Positions 35,220-48,800 of a stretch of 64,000 bases of DNA are shown piece by piece. The notes under the pieces are model-generated. The model had not been told where the DNA came from. It saw only the letters and a list, made by a program, of their open reading frames with translations, and did not search any database. Both the position numbers and the translations under genes were made by a program. Positions within the stretch are counted from its first letter, which is position 1; each line of letters starts with the position of its first letter. The DNA comes from Siphonodentalium dalli (lineage: Eukaryota > Mollusca > Scaphopoda > Gadilida > Siphonodentaliidae): the NCBI GenBank assembly GCA_032622095.1, contig CP136063.1:78465980-78529979 (forward strand), in the 5' to 3' direction.

Positions 35220-38200
35220 CTGGAATATGAAAAGATTCTAGTCAATCAATACAGAAGAGAAGCTGGTAGGAGGAGTCATCTTCATCAAATTGCTACACTG
35301 TAATATAATATCTTGCCCTAGAAAGCTGCGGATGCAGAACGGCCTTTGACCTAAATTTAATAATAACTTCAAAAGACGAGACAATGTCGTAATGGTCAAA
35401 CAGAGGTTCATGATGGGGTAGTTATTGTTTTTCATGCAGTCAACAGGGCACCGATCTCTGAATAATATTTATGCATTTATATAATTATACCGACGAAAGG
35501 CTAATTAAAGTCAGAATAATCAAGTCCTGGTATTCTTCAGCATAAACAACAAATCGTATTTATTTTAAAATTATGTTTGTTTATTTAATATATGGTAAGT
35601 GTGGTATGAATATAAACGAGTGTGTGTGAAAATTTTAAAATTGGAAAATTTAAGTTTTTTTATGCCGTTTGTTCGTAATGTATATGAATGCTCCATGCTA
35701 TGTATGTTACATGCTATAGAAAACAGTTTCGGTCCATGGAACACGATAAAAGGAGAAAATTACATGCACTCAATTTGTACCTACATGACCGAACATGAAA
35801 TCTGACAAGAAAGTTATATGCATGTGTGGTTCCGTACATTTATGTGTTTCAAACTGCGAAAACACTAATCTGAGACACGTGCATCGGTTTCATCGGTTTG
35901 TGGATTCTATAACCCACTACCCCCCCCCCCCCCCAGAATGTTAGTTAATACACAAAGAAAGTAGCCTAATGTGTACTATTTTAATTGACGTGTTTTTTGC
36001 GAGGGTGAAAACTCTTGACAATTATCGGTTCCTACATTGTATGTAAACTTCCATTCTGCATATTTCATGCAGCATTGGACTCTGTGACAATGAACAAATG
36101 CTTGTCGCTTGATCATATAAAAGGGCCGGGGCTTTTGATGGGATATTTTGTGTAACACATGCAATACAGAATAACAACAATGTCAGGATAGGAGTCGGAA
36201 AGGATTTACATATAATCGCACTAGTCTAATCATATATATAGATAATATAAAATGTTTGACAATGACAATATAAGGTAAACAAAATAACATGTGTTTCTGA
36301 TTTGTTGACCTAAAAACTCCAGGTAGATAGGTACATGTATGTCAGAATTTTCATAGATGTATACTGCTAGCATAAAGTGTGCTGATTTTATAACATAACT
36401 ACCAGTATCTGAGCGTCGTTCTTGTAATGGAAATGTATTTTTATTATCATATAATTCGGCAGAAATACAAATTGTACACAATACATGTAAACACGCCAAA
36501 TTTACATTGGAACTGAAAGTGAAAATGAAAGTAAGTTTCTGGGATCTTAGGTATTAGGCAGCTCTGCGTGATTACGCAATGTTGCAGAAATTAGGTCCCG
36601 AATAAATCACTGTTTACATGTACCGTAACTGTTTTATAATCACAATGGAATTTGGTCGTGAATAAAACAACACAAATTTTATGCGTTAAATATTCACCTA
36701 TATTCACAGATGCGTACATGTATATAGTATCGCAGTTGGGATCCAAGGCACTGTTCCGTTTTGTCTACGACCACCTACACCGTGTTATGTTTGGTTGGCG
36801 GTTATCTTGACCGCGTTATATTGCATTGACCGCTACCTTGACCGTGTTGAAAATTACAACCACATTGGAGTAATGTTACGCAGGGTTTCTGCTATACCGG
36901 CAGGAGGTCCCCTTGACGGCCCCGTTCCCCTCGCCAAGTTTTCCCCTCCTGCCATACCCCAGGACATACTGCATATCTATAAAGGTATACTAGTAAAGAT
37001 GTTTAAAACTTCTGAATTTTGTTGGAATAGTACTAAGTAGAGCTGGGACGGTTATGGGTTTTTCGTGACCGGTTATGAACGGCAAAAAAACGCGATTAAC
37101 CGGTTAACCACATATTATAGGTATGGGTGGGTAAGCCCAGTATGCAGAACGGCGATGATTGTGATGCTCACTGACATGGTAAGTTTGAGAACGGCTCCTG
37201 CCCATTATACAAAGAAGTTGTCACCCATGACACACATAATCACATATCTAATTAAGTACACATCTTCAATTTATTACTGAATAAAATAAATATACAATGT
37301 CATTCCCTTGTGAGGCTGTGTTGTGTTCATTTATTGTCCTTGTAAAATTACTCCATCGCCATCGGGATATGTGATCGGGCGGGAAGCTGAACACACCGAC
37401 ACGGAAGTGACGACTAGAAAGGTTTAATATACATTCCGGAATATTTTATTGATTATTCCGCAATTTCCAGTAGCTGGGTGGGCGAACAATTATTATTTAT
37501 TTATTATTATTAGCTAATTAGCACCCTTCCTGTGAGTGACAACTGACATGTTATAAACGCCCACCCGATTGACCCAAGCAGACAACTCCGTCGGCTTCAT
37601 ATCAAAGCGAAAACGACATGCCATCGATGCCGGCGTGGCACTGAATACGAGTCATGCGATGTGACAATGTTGTAAGATCACACGTGTGCTGACCCTTTGA
37701 TGTTTCGTTTTGACGTCGGCAGGCTGTTAAATGTAGCCTTCAAAGAGCCGACACTCCGCGTTTGATGTTGTTCCGTCAATCTCGGATTCATTTTAATTGA
37801 CGGAGACAGATTAACCCTCTTATAGCCAGTTATAGCTGACCATCACAGTGATCATACACTATAATAGTGATGTTACGGTTAACCGACCACGGCAAATCCG
37901 TGACCGGTCACGGCCATAGTTGGTGGTTAACCGCATAACCGTCCCAGCTCTAGTACTAAGGAATTTTAAAAGATGAATTTATTTTATCTTGTGAGTGTAC
38001 ACACTTTAAACGCGTTGTTATACAGAAAATTGAAACAGGAAGTGATCGGAACTGACATCGCTAGAAGCTATGCCTTTGAGGCTGGTTAGTTACGTTGCAG
38101 TTAGTACCCGGTTATGTTATGCAAAAGAGCAGTATTTTAATTGTACCTGTCATGTTTTATACCGCAAAATATACTGTTCACTTTGTAATAGAGCGAGAGA

Positions 38201-39312
38201 GAAATGTGGGAGTAGCCGCACCGGGCACCAAGGCATCTTACCACTGCCCACAAAGAATACTCATCGGCCAGATATGTAGTCAGCCTTCTATATTTACACT
38301 GCAGCTGCTAAAATATATTCCGATTACGTTATGCATCCGAAATATCTGCTGGGTCTTCGACAGTGAGTCTTTTAACAATAACGAGCATGTTTAACTCGGG
38401 ATCCAAATTACTGGTGTTCTGTACTTCGTAAATTAATTTATATCTAATAAATTTACTAGTTTTAAAGTTACAGGTACATGTATAAGGTTTGATAGCTTGG
38501 CACTTGGGCAGAAATGGAACAAAACAATCTACCATTTCTACTCTCACATGATTCTATTGGCCGATATAACGAAAGTAGTTCAACCAGTGCTAAAACAGGC
38601 TACTTTTACCTGGACTTTCCCCTTGACGGCTACCGGCCCCATTCCCCTACCCCCTAGCGGAAACACTGTATTACGACCGCGTTGCGTTAACACTAAAACC
38701 ACATTGATGGTAATTTTTCAACACAGTCTGTCAGTCTCAAGGCGGTTCCAATGAGGTTGAGAGGGACACTTATTTTGAGAATATGTGTACGTCAGGCTGA
38801 TACCATACATATCATATGTTGTATAATCTATAACTTACAGGACATGCATATTGTAAGGCTAGGCCTTGTAAACTGTCGCCCTCTGTTATCTCCCTATTGA
38901 AATATACAATCTTTTCTTCAGATTGATAGTTTGTGGCTTCAGCTTTCTTTGATGCTTTACGGGATCTGATCTCAGGCATATCCATAGCCTCTGATTCGCT
39001 GCCTTGAACCGTATTGTCACCATTCACATACACTCGACCAGCTTTCACATTTTGCACTTGTGCCAAGTAGTGAATTTCATTATCAGACTCGTCTGAATTT
39101 TGAAGAATTTGATATTTTGGAGCAGTTTTGATCTTCTTTTTGGCCCCATATCCCCCGTTGAGTGACATAACAAGTGCGAACTGAGTTCTATAGTTGTTCT
39201 TCCATTTGCTTAAATTGACAGTATGTCGTTCAATGCGTGCTATTTCCTCGTGAAGCAGATGGTATTTTTCAATTAAAACTTTTTCTGACAGAAAACAGGA
39301 AGTACATGGCAT
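34680..39312 (-). CDS. LYSMD3: LysM and putative peptidoglycan-binding domain protein, LYSMD3/4-like, two exons
   Basis: Exon 1 is 39312-38839 (complement, donor cct|gtaagt) and exon 2 is 35219-34680 (acceptor ccag|gtctcg), joined in phase 0. The join rebuilds a single LysM fold: YFNREITEGDSLQGLALQYACP, then VSELKRINCLIRDQDFFALT and ALKIPIKK, the hallmark of animal LYSMD3/LYSMD4 proteins. A single hydrophobic helix (about WYSIIVVLILIAVILPLAYF) precedes only ~7 final residues. From the first ATG the product is 337 aa. Starting at the later Met (39168, MSLNGGYGAKKK, G at -3) gives 289 aa, nearer the usual ~300, and I prefer it. LYSMD3 in vertebrates is a Golgi/endomembrane protein of poorly known function; assignment to 3 rather than 4 is uncertain. 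The short tail after the membrane helix is unlike the long tail I recall in vertebrate LYSMD3. Confidence 0.9.
36881..38668. mobile_element. Outer TIR element (CAGGGTTTCTGCTA / TAGCGGAAACACTG)
   Basis: The ends match inversely at 12 of 14 bases and share a second inner inverted word (ccccttgacggc). Flanking sequence tgttacg/tattacg could be a 7-bp target duplication with one change. The element would be ~873 bp without the hAT copy nested at 37038. No transposase frame is seen. Confidence 0.55.
37038..37952. mobile_element. Non-autonomous hAT element, 915 bp, with 8-bp target duplication
   Basis: A perfect 19-bp TIR, TAGAGCTGGGACGGTTATG, and its complement bound the element. Both sides carry the direct repeat GTACTAAG (37030-37037 and 37953-37960). 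An 8-bp TSD is the hallmark of hAT transposases. The interior is more GC-rich than the surroundings, rich in 'ggttaacc' words near both ends, and has no transposase. Confidence 0.93.
38839..39312 (-). CDS. LYSMD3: LYSMD exon 1 (N-terminus and first half of LysM)
   Basis: 474 nt encode up to 158 residues, ending in GDSLQGLALQYACP at the donor. The first 48 codons (MPCTSCFLSEK...) may be 5' UTR read-through; the favoured start is at 39168. Confidence 0.85.
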
Positions 39313-39740
39313 TTATCTACGGTAGATAACTCTTGGTATAATACTTTCAAATTTGTACTATCGTAATTGCGTACCTAATTCAATTTGAGATCAAGAACAA
39401 ATCAAGTTATATCTTTGGTGGATTGTTTTCACTAATATGATTTAAAAAGCAGAAATCTTGGATTAGTAACATTAAGCAAAATGTATAGTATATATCCCCT
39501 TACAAACGTCTCTACCAGGGAATATATAGAACTATATATATCCTGTGCTCTACCATAGACTATGTCTCTACCCAATCGATATTGTGACCAATAATGGTGT
39601 GGTCCGAAGTAGCCACGGGCCGACTTTCTTACTTTGAACTCAAGTGACCTGCGAGTCAGGAGTTTTAAAACTATAAATTGTCAATCGGAAGCTATCGCAC
39701 GAAACGCACGTGTTAAAGAGATATTTTATTTCTCTCGCGA
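39313..39740. promoter_or_regulatory. Divergent promoter region between LYSMD and MTHFS
   Basis: About 430-570 bp separate two start codons facing away from each other, so a shared bidirectional promoter is likely. On the MTHFS side I see CGGAAG (39686-39691, ETS-like) and an E-box CACGTG (39707-39712), 29 bp before the ATG. These are motif matches only. Confidence 0.5.
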
Positions 39741-39860
39741 ATGGAAACGATGAGTTGCACACGCAGTGCCAAAGCGGCTCTAAGAAAAGATATTTCTAGC
39801 ACACTGTCAAGGCTTTCCGAAACAGAAAGACAACGGCAATCAACATGTGTTGTACAAAAG
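39741..39860 (+). CDS. MTHFS: MTHFS exon 1 (residues 1-40)
   Basis: The start context is cgcgaATGg. A second in-frame Met occurs at residue 4. The donor aaaag|gtgagt keeps phase 0. An antisense open frame across it is a shadow. Confidence 0.88.
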
Positions 39861-42800
39861 GTGAGTATCTGTACATAATACCGACAGAGGGTGACCTTAT
39901 AAAAAAAAGGGGGGGGGGGGGGGGGTCCGTACACTGAGCCCCTAGCTGGCGGCGATGGTTAGCTGTCAACGTCGGGGAATCTGCATTGGTCAGCCCGAAC
40001 CTAGTTCCTCTTCCGGGATCCTATAATATAGCCCGCCCGGCACACATGGTCACACATTAAAGTGTGTTATATAATAGTCGCCATTGCATGTACGTGTATG
40101 TATAGGTCTATGTGACCTAATGTATGTAGGCCTTATATATGGAACCCAAACGAGGACACTAGGTCGACAGACACGTGACTCCCCCACCCCGCACTTGTAA
40201 CTATAGTTAACTTGTCCGTCAAATTAGACTGTTTAAACAGATATAGTAGGGTCATTCTGCAAAAAATAGTATCTTTTAGTGAAAAAATCAGAAAAAAATT
40301 AATCTCTGATTCAGTGATATGTTCAGTTAAACGCCCACTTAATTTTTGAACCCCGAATTAATCTTATATAAAATATATGCCATATTATATACCATTTGAA
40401 AGAGGAAGCTCTAACACAATGTATTATAAACTTATTCGGTGTAATAAAATGTGAACATATTGTTTTTGTTGAGATACCGGTGTTCTGTGTTTCATTATTG
40501 TCCATGGAAGGGGAATAACTATATAACATAAGATATAGAGTTATTGCCCTTCCATTGAAAATACATTTTTAGTTTGAATTCTACTGCATTCTGGGAGCCA
40601 TAACGGGGGGGGGGGGGGGTTTATGATTAAAGCTGTTTTCTATTTCTCCATGGGCATCTTCTTAGACACAATCGTTTCAAATGGTGATGATTTATTGTAT
40701 TTTAATCATATTTTATAGCACAGATTGTTATTAAAACCGTATATCAAGGTACTGCAAAAAATTTATCGGTGACTTGAAAATTAAATGGGCGTTTAAATAT
40801 TGAATGACCAAGGAAGCTCAGACAGTGCACGTTACGACAGTGCACGTTTTGTGAAACTTCATGGTATATGCAGTTTGTGAAGTATGTAACTACTCTTTGT
40901 TAAGTCACTAGTATCACACCGACCAATCGTTTCTGCGCTGTGGCGGGTGTATGTCCGCTGTGCTAGAGTGTAGGGATGCTGTGGCGCTCAAATCGCGATT
41001 TTTTTCGAGCGACCGAGACGCAAACAGTCACTAATATCTACATGGACCAGCATGGACAAGTAATTAGGCCTATCATATTTATTACAATAAACGGTCCGCA
41101 GCCCTGTTTAGGGTGATATTAGTGCCAACAGCTGCACTCTTCTTCGCCCCTCCCTTAGTTTCTATGTCCGAGATAAACGTTACACAAAATGCCTGGGTAT
41201 GGTTTCTGAGCATGGTCTCCCACTGAAAAAGTCTGATTTTAACACAATGATAACACGTCAACACCCTACTGATGAGCCTCATGTGAACTGTCGTAAAAAC
41301 GACTAATAGTCGAGAAAACAGCGATCTAAGGGGACCATCTAAGGGGTCTCATTTAATTGTATAACTGGGTTTTCAACAGCATTGTTGTCATCTACTTTAG
41401 GGTGGCGTTTGCACTTTAATTTATGCATTTTTGTGTGACTAGTGGTCCTCTTAGATCGCTGTGTTCTCGACTATTAGTGGCTGTTATGACAGTCGGCCAA
41501 TATGGATATACGTTCATGAATTATTGTAGCTCACAAAAAGCTCATCAGTATGGTGTTAACTTGTTATCATTGTGTTAAAATCAGACTTTTTGCAGTGGGA
41601 GACAATGTTCAGAAACCATACCCAGGCATTTTGTGTAGCGTTTTTCTCAGACATAGAAACTATTAATGGAGGGGCGAAGATGTTGATACTAATATCACCC
41701 TACAGGGCTGTGGACCGTTTATTGTAATAAATATGACAATTACCTCTCCACGTGACTGGTCCAGGCAGACTCCAGTTTATATATGTATCGTACTGTTTGT
41801 TAACAAAATTACCACATGTGTCCAAACTGTGCGCGGTAAGGACAATTATGCTGAGCCACTCGTTGAAATTATATATTTTCGTGCGCTGCCATGAAACTTA
41901 GGTTCAAACACAACCCTGTATTTTTATGTTACTAGTATATGGGACTTTTGTAATCATAAAACGCTCTTTAAATATACGCCCATATGTGGTACATCGCATT
42001 GGGACTTAGGATCCCCCGTATTATGTGTCGATATTATTGTATATACCAACCATCATGTGCAAATAAACGATTTCGCTTTCTCGACTGTAACCTTGAAAAC
42101 CCACCATCTTTGGTCGAATGTAATATTACACATTTATAAAACTACTAGTATATATAGTTTATTCTGTGTTATATTGTGTTATTTTCTAGAACATGTTATC
42201 ATGTGACTTATTTCCACAAAAACAAGATACAATTTATCGTATTTTGGATATATTCTAGCACATTGTAAACTATAGCTAATTTATAGTTTTAAAATATAAA
42301 AGACTACCATTGACAAAAGAGTGGGGTTTTCATGGTAACTCGTGAAAGTGCTAGTTAAAGTGCTAGTTAAGATAACAAACAAGGGAAAATCTCAAACATA
42401 GGACATTAAAGGACTATTTGTAGGATGATCTAATTATGCAGCTCATATCTTGACTGTGACATTTGACCATTTTAATAAACATTTGTTAGCAACATGTACA
42501 TTTGTGGCATGTGAAAATCAAGTTAGAAACGTGCAATATGATGCTAACCGGCCGTAAAAGGCATTTTACAGGGTGTACTCGAAAGTTTACCGGACGTTCA
42601 ATACAAATAGAAATGTGACGAGCCATACATGAGTTTATATGTTTATTCACAAGGATTGCTAATAAGCTTATTCGTGACATATATGGATTTCAATAGTCTG
42701 CACCTTCGGCAGAATACAGCCATAAGCCTTAATGGATGTGATGTGATTAAGGTAAAGATACAAGCTCGACAATCGCATTTGACATTGGAGTCGTGCACAG

Positions 42801-45800
42801 GGGCATGTAAAGCGCTCCACTGCCCGCCCCTTTTGCACTGGCGACTCTATATATGCACCTGCTTTACGTTAATAGTACTACACCAAGTCCTTTGGTTAGT
42901 ACTATAACGTGAGGCAGGCGCGTTTATAGAGTCGGTGTATATGGGGCAGTGCAAAAGGGGGCGGAGTGCGTTACATGCCCTTGTGGTGTCGTGTATGCGT
43001 CAGATACATATATATCTCATTAATTTAGAACCCTGAGAAAAGGTATTCGGGTTACCACACTCTATCTGCGACAACCGGCATAACCATGCATGGGTCGTGT
43101 ACGATACCACGAGCGGTATGTCATTTACTACCCTCCCTATATTAGTCCAGGCACATTAGGGTTCACTTTGGCAAAAAAATCGGGGAAAGCTAAGAAGATA
43201 TTTATGGACAATATGACAAAAGTCCCCTAGAATCCGAGTTGAGCTTTTTGAGATATCGTGATTTTTGTAATGGTGCAAATTCTGACTAAATTCCATTAGA
43301 CCATATACGAATGCAGTCATGTACGTGTAGGCTAATTTACGGACTCAATCTTCACACACACACGTCCATCGTGGAGTAGGTGTCGCTAGATATATGTAAT
43401 TGATGCTAGAGCTTACTGACAGTCGATATTGCATAATTGTGATGACATTAATTATTGCCGAAGAGAGCATATAAATCGCATGATGATTCAAAATTTTCCT
43501 AATAAAAGAGGGCGAGTAAAGATATTCAGACGGCACTGAGCTAAGAAATGAACCATTATACTAGAACAGTGATTAATTCAGAAAATGAAAGTGATAAGAT
43601 ATATCGAACGATCACCATCCTTAAGAATTTATAGCCGGAAACTTAACACTACCCCCTAAAACGTACGCCATGGCTTCTGGTGATTGAAAGGCAAAAATAC
43701 CACATACTAGTCCTGGCGTTTAGCGTAACAATTGTGCAAATGGCGATAACACTTTGAAACTTGGTGCATAGGATCCGTATACACTATTAATCATTTTCAG
43801 ATGTGTAGACATCGCGGCAGGTCATTCCTCAGCAACGGTTGCTGGGCAACTATCCGACATCGAAGAAATACAAATATGACTGATAATATGGCAGTTTTAA
43901 CAATCTAAACTATGTCATGCAGCATTGTTATGGTGAAAATGATACCAATTGTTGTTAGCGTGGATCTGGTTTTTAAAATTACCATACTTCTTACTTACAG
44001 GGTGGTAACGGTTGATAGGGACATACCCGACATCGAAAAATGCCGAGCTGACTGATATTATGGTAGTATAATAAATTACGTCATTATCACTTTATGGTGA
44101 AACAATTGTAATAGTTGTTGTTAGTGTGGTTTCGACTTTAAAAAATACTATATATTTCTGGTAGCCGTTGCTAGGGACATACCCGAAATCGAAAAATGCA
44201 CACATGACTGATATTATGGTAGTTTTAACAAACTAAACTACGTCATGTAACATTTTCATATTGAAAACAATCATTACGTGCGCTCGCGCAACAGTATGGT
44301 GATCAGTCAGATTCGTAGGTACGTACGTTGGTGTCACCCTACCGATTTCACTCCATGACGTCACCCTTACGCAGTACATGCCGGCGACGTTACGGAGTAG
44401 ATTATAGAGTTGACGCCCTTGGCACTGACTTCCGTTACTAGCTCGTTGCTATATAAACAAACCAGCGATGTGGCTTTTGTCGAAAATTGAGTCCGTACAT
44501 TCGCCCTGTATACATGTACTTTCAGAAAATACAAAACACCACAACGTTATACCCCACCAATGTCAGTGCCTAGATATCATTTGACCAAATTTCTTGACAT
44601 GAAACCGCGACAGACACGGCGTGAAATACATCGCATTGAGTAAACAATTTCCCATTGTTTCAATTCAACTTCAAGATCGCGGTAAAATCAAAACCGCAAT
44701 TTGTAAGTGGTAAACATCCGAAAAAGACATCAGGTACATGCATAAACTAATTGTTGTGCATATTTATTTCTATTTGAGGTGGCAATTTTTCATGTTTATC
44801 AGTATTTTTAACGATCAGAGCGATGGTAATTGGGGGACCATATTTTATCTAGCGCAATAAATTTAAAATAAAAAGTCGTGAATTGGCCGAGTGTTTTCTA
44901 TGGCCGCACATTTCGTTGATAATTACGAGCCATTTGTTTGTCTAAATAACATTTTTAAGTTCGAAGAGCATTAGAATGGGGATAATACCCGTGGCACATC
45001 GCACATTAACTAAATTTGCCACAGTATATTCGCCATGTAATTGTCTTTTTTTGCTAACATTAAATTAAATTAAATTAATTAAGTAAAATACAGTGAAATT
45101 ATTTTTTTAATTATTTTTTATTACATTTTTGCGCACGATGGCATCTCTCTGAATGCATTCTAGTTATACTTGTTGTTAGTGTGAACATGACCGTAAACTT
45201 TCCGCATTTGTTACCTAACGGGTGGTGTAATGGTTGCTGTGGACATATCCATCTTTGAAAACATACCATATGTATGAATTTCTGGAAATTTAATTGATAT
45301 AACTGTTTCATAATATGGTATGAGTTTCGGGCAATTAACATGATATAATTGTTTCATAATATGCCATATTATGCTTATGTTGACAATAATGCATCACTAA
45401 AGGTTGTTGTATTGTGTACTGATGCCTTCTCATGTGATTCTCATGTGGCAGATTGGTATTGAGGTTTCAATGTTGCTAGGTAACCACTACCATTGACAAA
45501 TCTACATAAAACTGACAAACGTACTATTCAATTATTTGTTATCACAATGACATACTTGTGTGTGGAGTTTATGATTGTATCTTCCATCAATCGATTGTTG
45601 GAATACATTTTAATGAGACATGCAAAAATATTGACCCACATTTATGTCGATACAACCTGACCCCCCTCCATGGAAACCGAAATTCGCACTACATTTGACA
45701 ACGGCATCCATGCAGAACACTCTATCACGGTGTGGTAGCATCCGCATACTAGTTGCTATACGGTAGGAACTAACTGTGGGTCCTTCCTATCCATGCCATA

Positions 45801-48800
45801 ACTACATATATGACATGTCAATACATGGGCATAGGTCATTTACAAGTATATAGGAGCTCGTGCCTATATATTTCAGACCGAGATGCCCATTTCCTATTTA
45901 CATGGGATCATGATGGGCCCATTGCAAACCCATAGTTACCATGGTTCATGACCTATCTGTATGGAACTGCATCCAATGACGTGTCTTAACTACAGTACTG
46001 TGTCCATGGACGTCACAGAGAGGGCCCTGGGCCGATGATATACTATTTAGGGCTGGTTTGATTTCGTGAGTTCATAACTATAGGCACATGTGTAATTGCA
46101 TTACGCCTACATGTGGTGTTCACATGGGTCCATGGCCTATGCGTGGCTCTGATTATAACCTAGATAGTCATGTAACATGTAAATTCATGGTGTGTCTTAC
46201 ATATAAATGCCTGGTAATAAGGTCATAACTGTTGGATAGGGTCATAACTAAATCAGCCTGGCTACATGGGCTGTCCATAGTGGCCCGTCCCAATTTCCTA
46301 CCTATATGAGCCTGGGTCCATAGCCAAGCTATAGTGGTGTACACGGCCTAGCTATAGGGACCTCCATCATACAGGGCGTTGGTTGAAGGCTGAAAACGGG
46401 CGTACGTATATGGTATGCATATAAGGACGTGAATCCATGCACAGGCATTTTGGTAAAATAACTTACCCTTAGGGCCTGGGGTCTCATACATATGTGGATC
46501 AGTTCATTGCCTATGAGCATATATGTGAATCTATGAACTGACTAATAACGCCGGTGTCGTAGCTTATATTTAGGGACCTGTGCATGTCCTACCTATAGTC
46601 ACCTGTATCCAATGCATACAAAATTATATTTACATACACCTGATATCTCTTCCGATTTCCCCATAGCGTTACGGTAGACACGCCCCCTTATTCAATGCGT
46701 TCATAAACCTATGAACGTAACGTGACGTCACTTTCAATGTCGTTCATATGTTTATGAACACAGTGGTCCCGGAAATCACCGGGGATTGTCGGACATTTAC
46801 CGACTGCTTGAGTATCTAGTCAGCCAATACGCCAAGGATTTGATAGCAAACAATATGTAATCGAGTTTCACGATTGGTTGGCTGGATGGCTAGTGGCATC
46901 TAATCGCGAGCACGGGTGGCACGAGATGTTCGATTGACTATCAGAATGTTGGTTATCATATAATCCCATATCCCATAATATGTCAAATATAGCGAATTAT
47001 CGAAATATGAAATACAACGAAAAAGCGAAATATGAAAATACAGCGAAATAGCACGAAAAATCGAAATAGGAAAATACAGCGAAATAGCGAAATAGGGCGA
47101 AATATAGAAATAGGAAATAATTTTATAAACGAAATAACGGAGATATTTGAAAAAGGTTTTTTGACGAAATAACGGACATATTTGGAGAAGTGTTTTAAAG
47201 AGCGTAAGTATATAAATATAAATAATAAACGGCGGATTCAACGTGGTCATGGGTTTTGACCGCGATAAAAAATCAGCAAACTCCGCATGAACCCCTTCGG
47301 GGTTCATGCAGTTTGCTGAATTTTTCTCGCGGTCAAAATCCCATGACCACATTGAAACCGCCGTTCATTTCTTATATAGTCCGTATTACCACTACTATGT
47401 CTTTGGTGTAGATATAGCACATATAGGTGGGTAGGTCCATATCCTACATATATACACCTGCTTATGCATGGGTACAATGCTATATGGCATACATATAGAG
47501 TCTGGTCGATAAACTCAAATTTTAGGGTCAACCTAGAAAAGATTCGGACTAAGTCAGCTTGATGCAATTATAGTGAGAACATCTTGTCATATGTATACAC
47601 ATGTATACATTTTTGTGACGCTAAGACACAACGTCACCTTTATTGGAACGGCGACCGAAAATGGAATTTTTACGTTTTTCACTAATACCTTTAAGATAAG
47701 TTTATGTGGTTTGGAACTGGTAGAGAATTGTGACTTTATTTTGTATTTAGCATGTTAACTTACCATTGGAGCAATGAAATATGCTATTTGTGGGGTCCAC
47801 ACCCCTTCCGATCACTCAAAAATTCGATTTTACAAAACGCGGTATAACATTTCACAAAAGATCCCCATTGGGATTCTTGTCATATTTCATCAAGAAGTGG
47901 GAATAACTGTGCAATGTAAGTGATGCATTCTATGTTTTATTGAATTTCTAGGTATTCACATTGATGAGAACTTGACATTCAAAAAGCACATATCCATAAT
48001 CTGCTCAAAATTATCACATGCAATCTACTGCATCAATAAGGTGAAACATTTTTTCCCAAGTAAAGCATTGAAAACATTGTACTATGCACTGATTCAAAGC
48101 CACTTAGTTTATAGTATCCAAATATGGGGTCATGTTCCGGAAGTCAAGAAAATATTCCTATTACAAAAAAGAGCAACGCGTATAATATGCAATAAGAAGT
48201 ATAGGAGTCACACAGATCCACTCTTTAAAAGAGAGAATATCTTGAAAATATATGACTTACACACCCTCAATTCCTCCATTTTCATGCACGGCTGGTGTTA
48301 TAACCGTCTGCCTGCGTCTTTTGGAATGATGTACAATAAACGAGCAAAATCAACACCAAGAGACCCGAATCCCGTACTGTTAGAACTACCTAGAACTGAC
48401 TGGTCAGGTAAATTGCCACACCACGCCTACCCCACAACATGGAACAACATGGAAAAAGACTATACATCTTACCAAAGCAGGCACACGTTGAAGAAGCGCC
48501 TACATATAGCAATGCTTAGAAATTACCAAGAAAATGTACGCTGTAAAAACAAAGGATGCCCCGACTGTGCTCTATAAATAATATGAATATTCATTGTTAT
48601 ACTCGAGGCAAAATCGTAATTGTTCTCGACACTAACAAACATATAAACATTACATATATGTAATACTGTTAATTTGAATATCCCACCATCTCACTCAACA
48701 AACAAAACAAAAAAAGACTTTCCAGCAATATATATAGATAATTCCTATCTTACTTACTTAACTAAAGACGGCGGTATCTTACAATTCGTCTGGATTGTCT

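Larger units (their letters stand above)
35220..38838 (-). other. LYSMD intron (3.6 kb) with nested transposons
   Basis: The intron runs between the phase-0 junctions. 35220-36880 holds only AT-rich sequence and a C15 run (35920-35934). 36881-38668 is a TIR element with a hAT element inside it. Confidence 0.85.

Noticed and set aside
39713-39934. Minus-strand frame with a proline run
   Set aside because: It is antisense to MTHFS exon 1. The proline run is the complement of the G17 tract.
46900-47352. 150-codon minus-strand frame rich in Tyr/Ile/Ser/Phe
   Set aside because: It arises from the (cgaaatag)n stretch and the 47228 palindrome.
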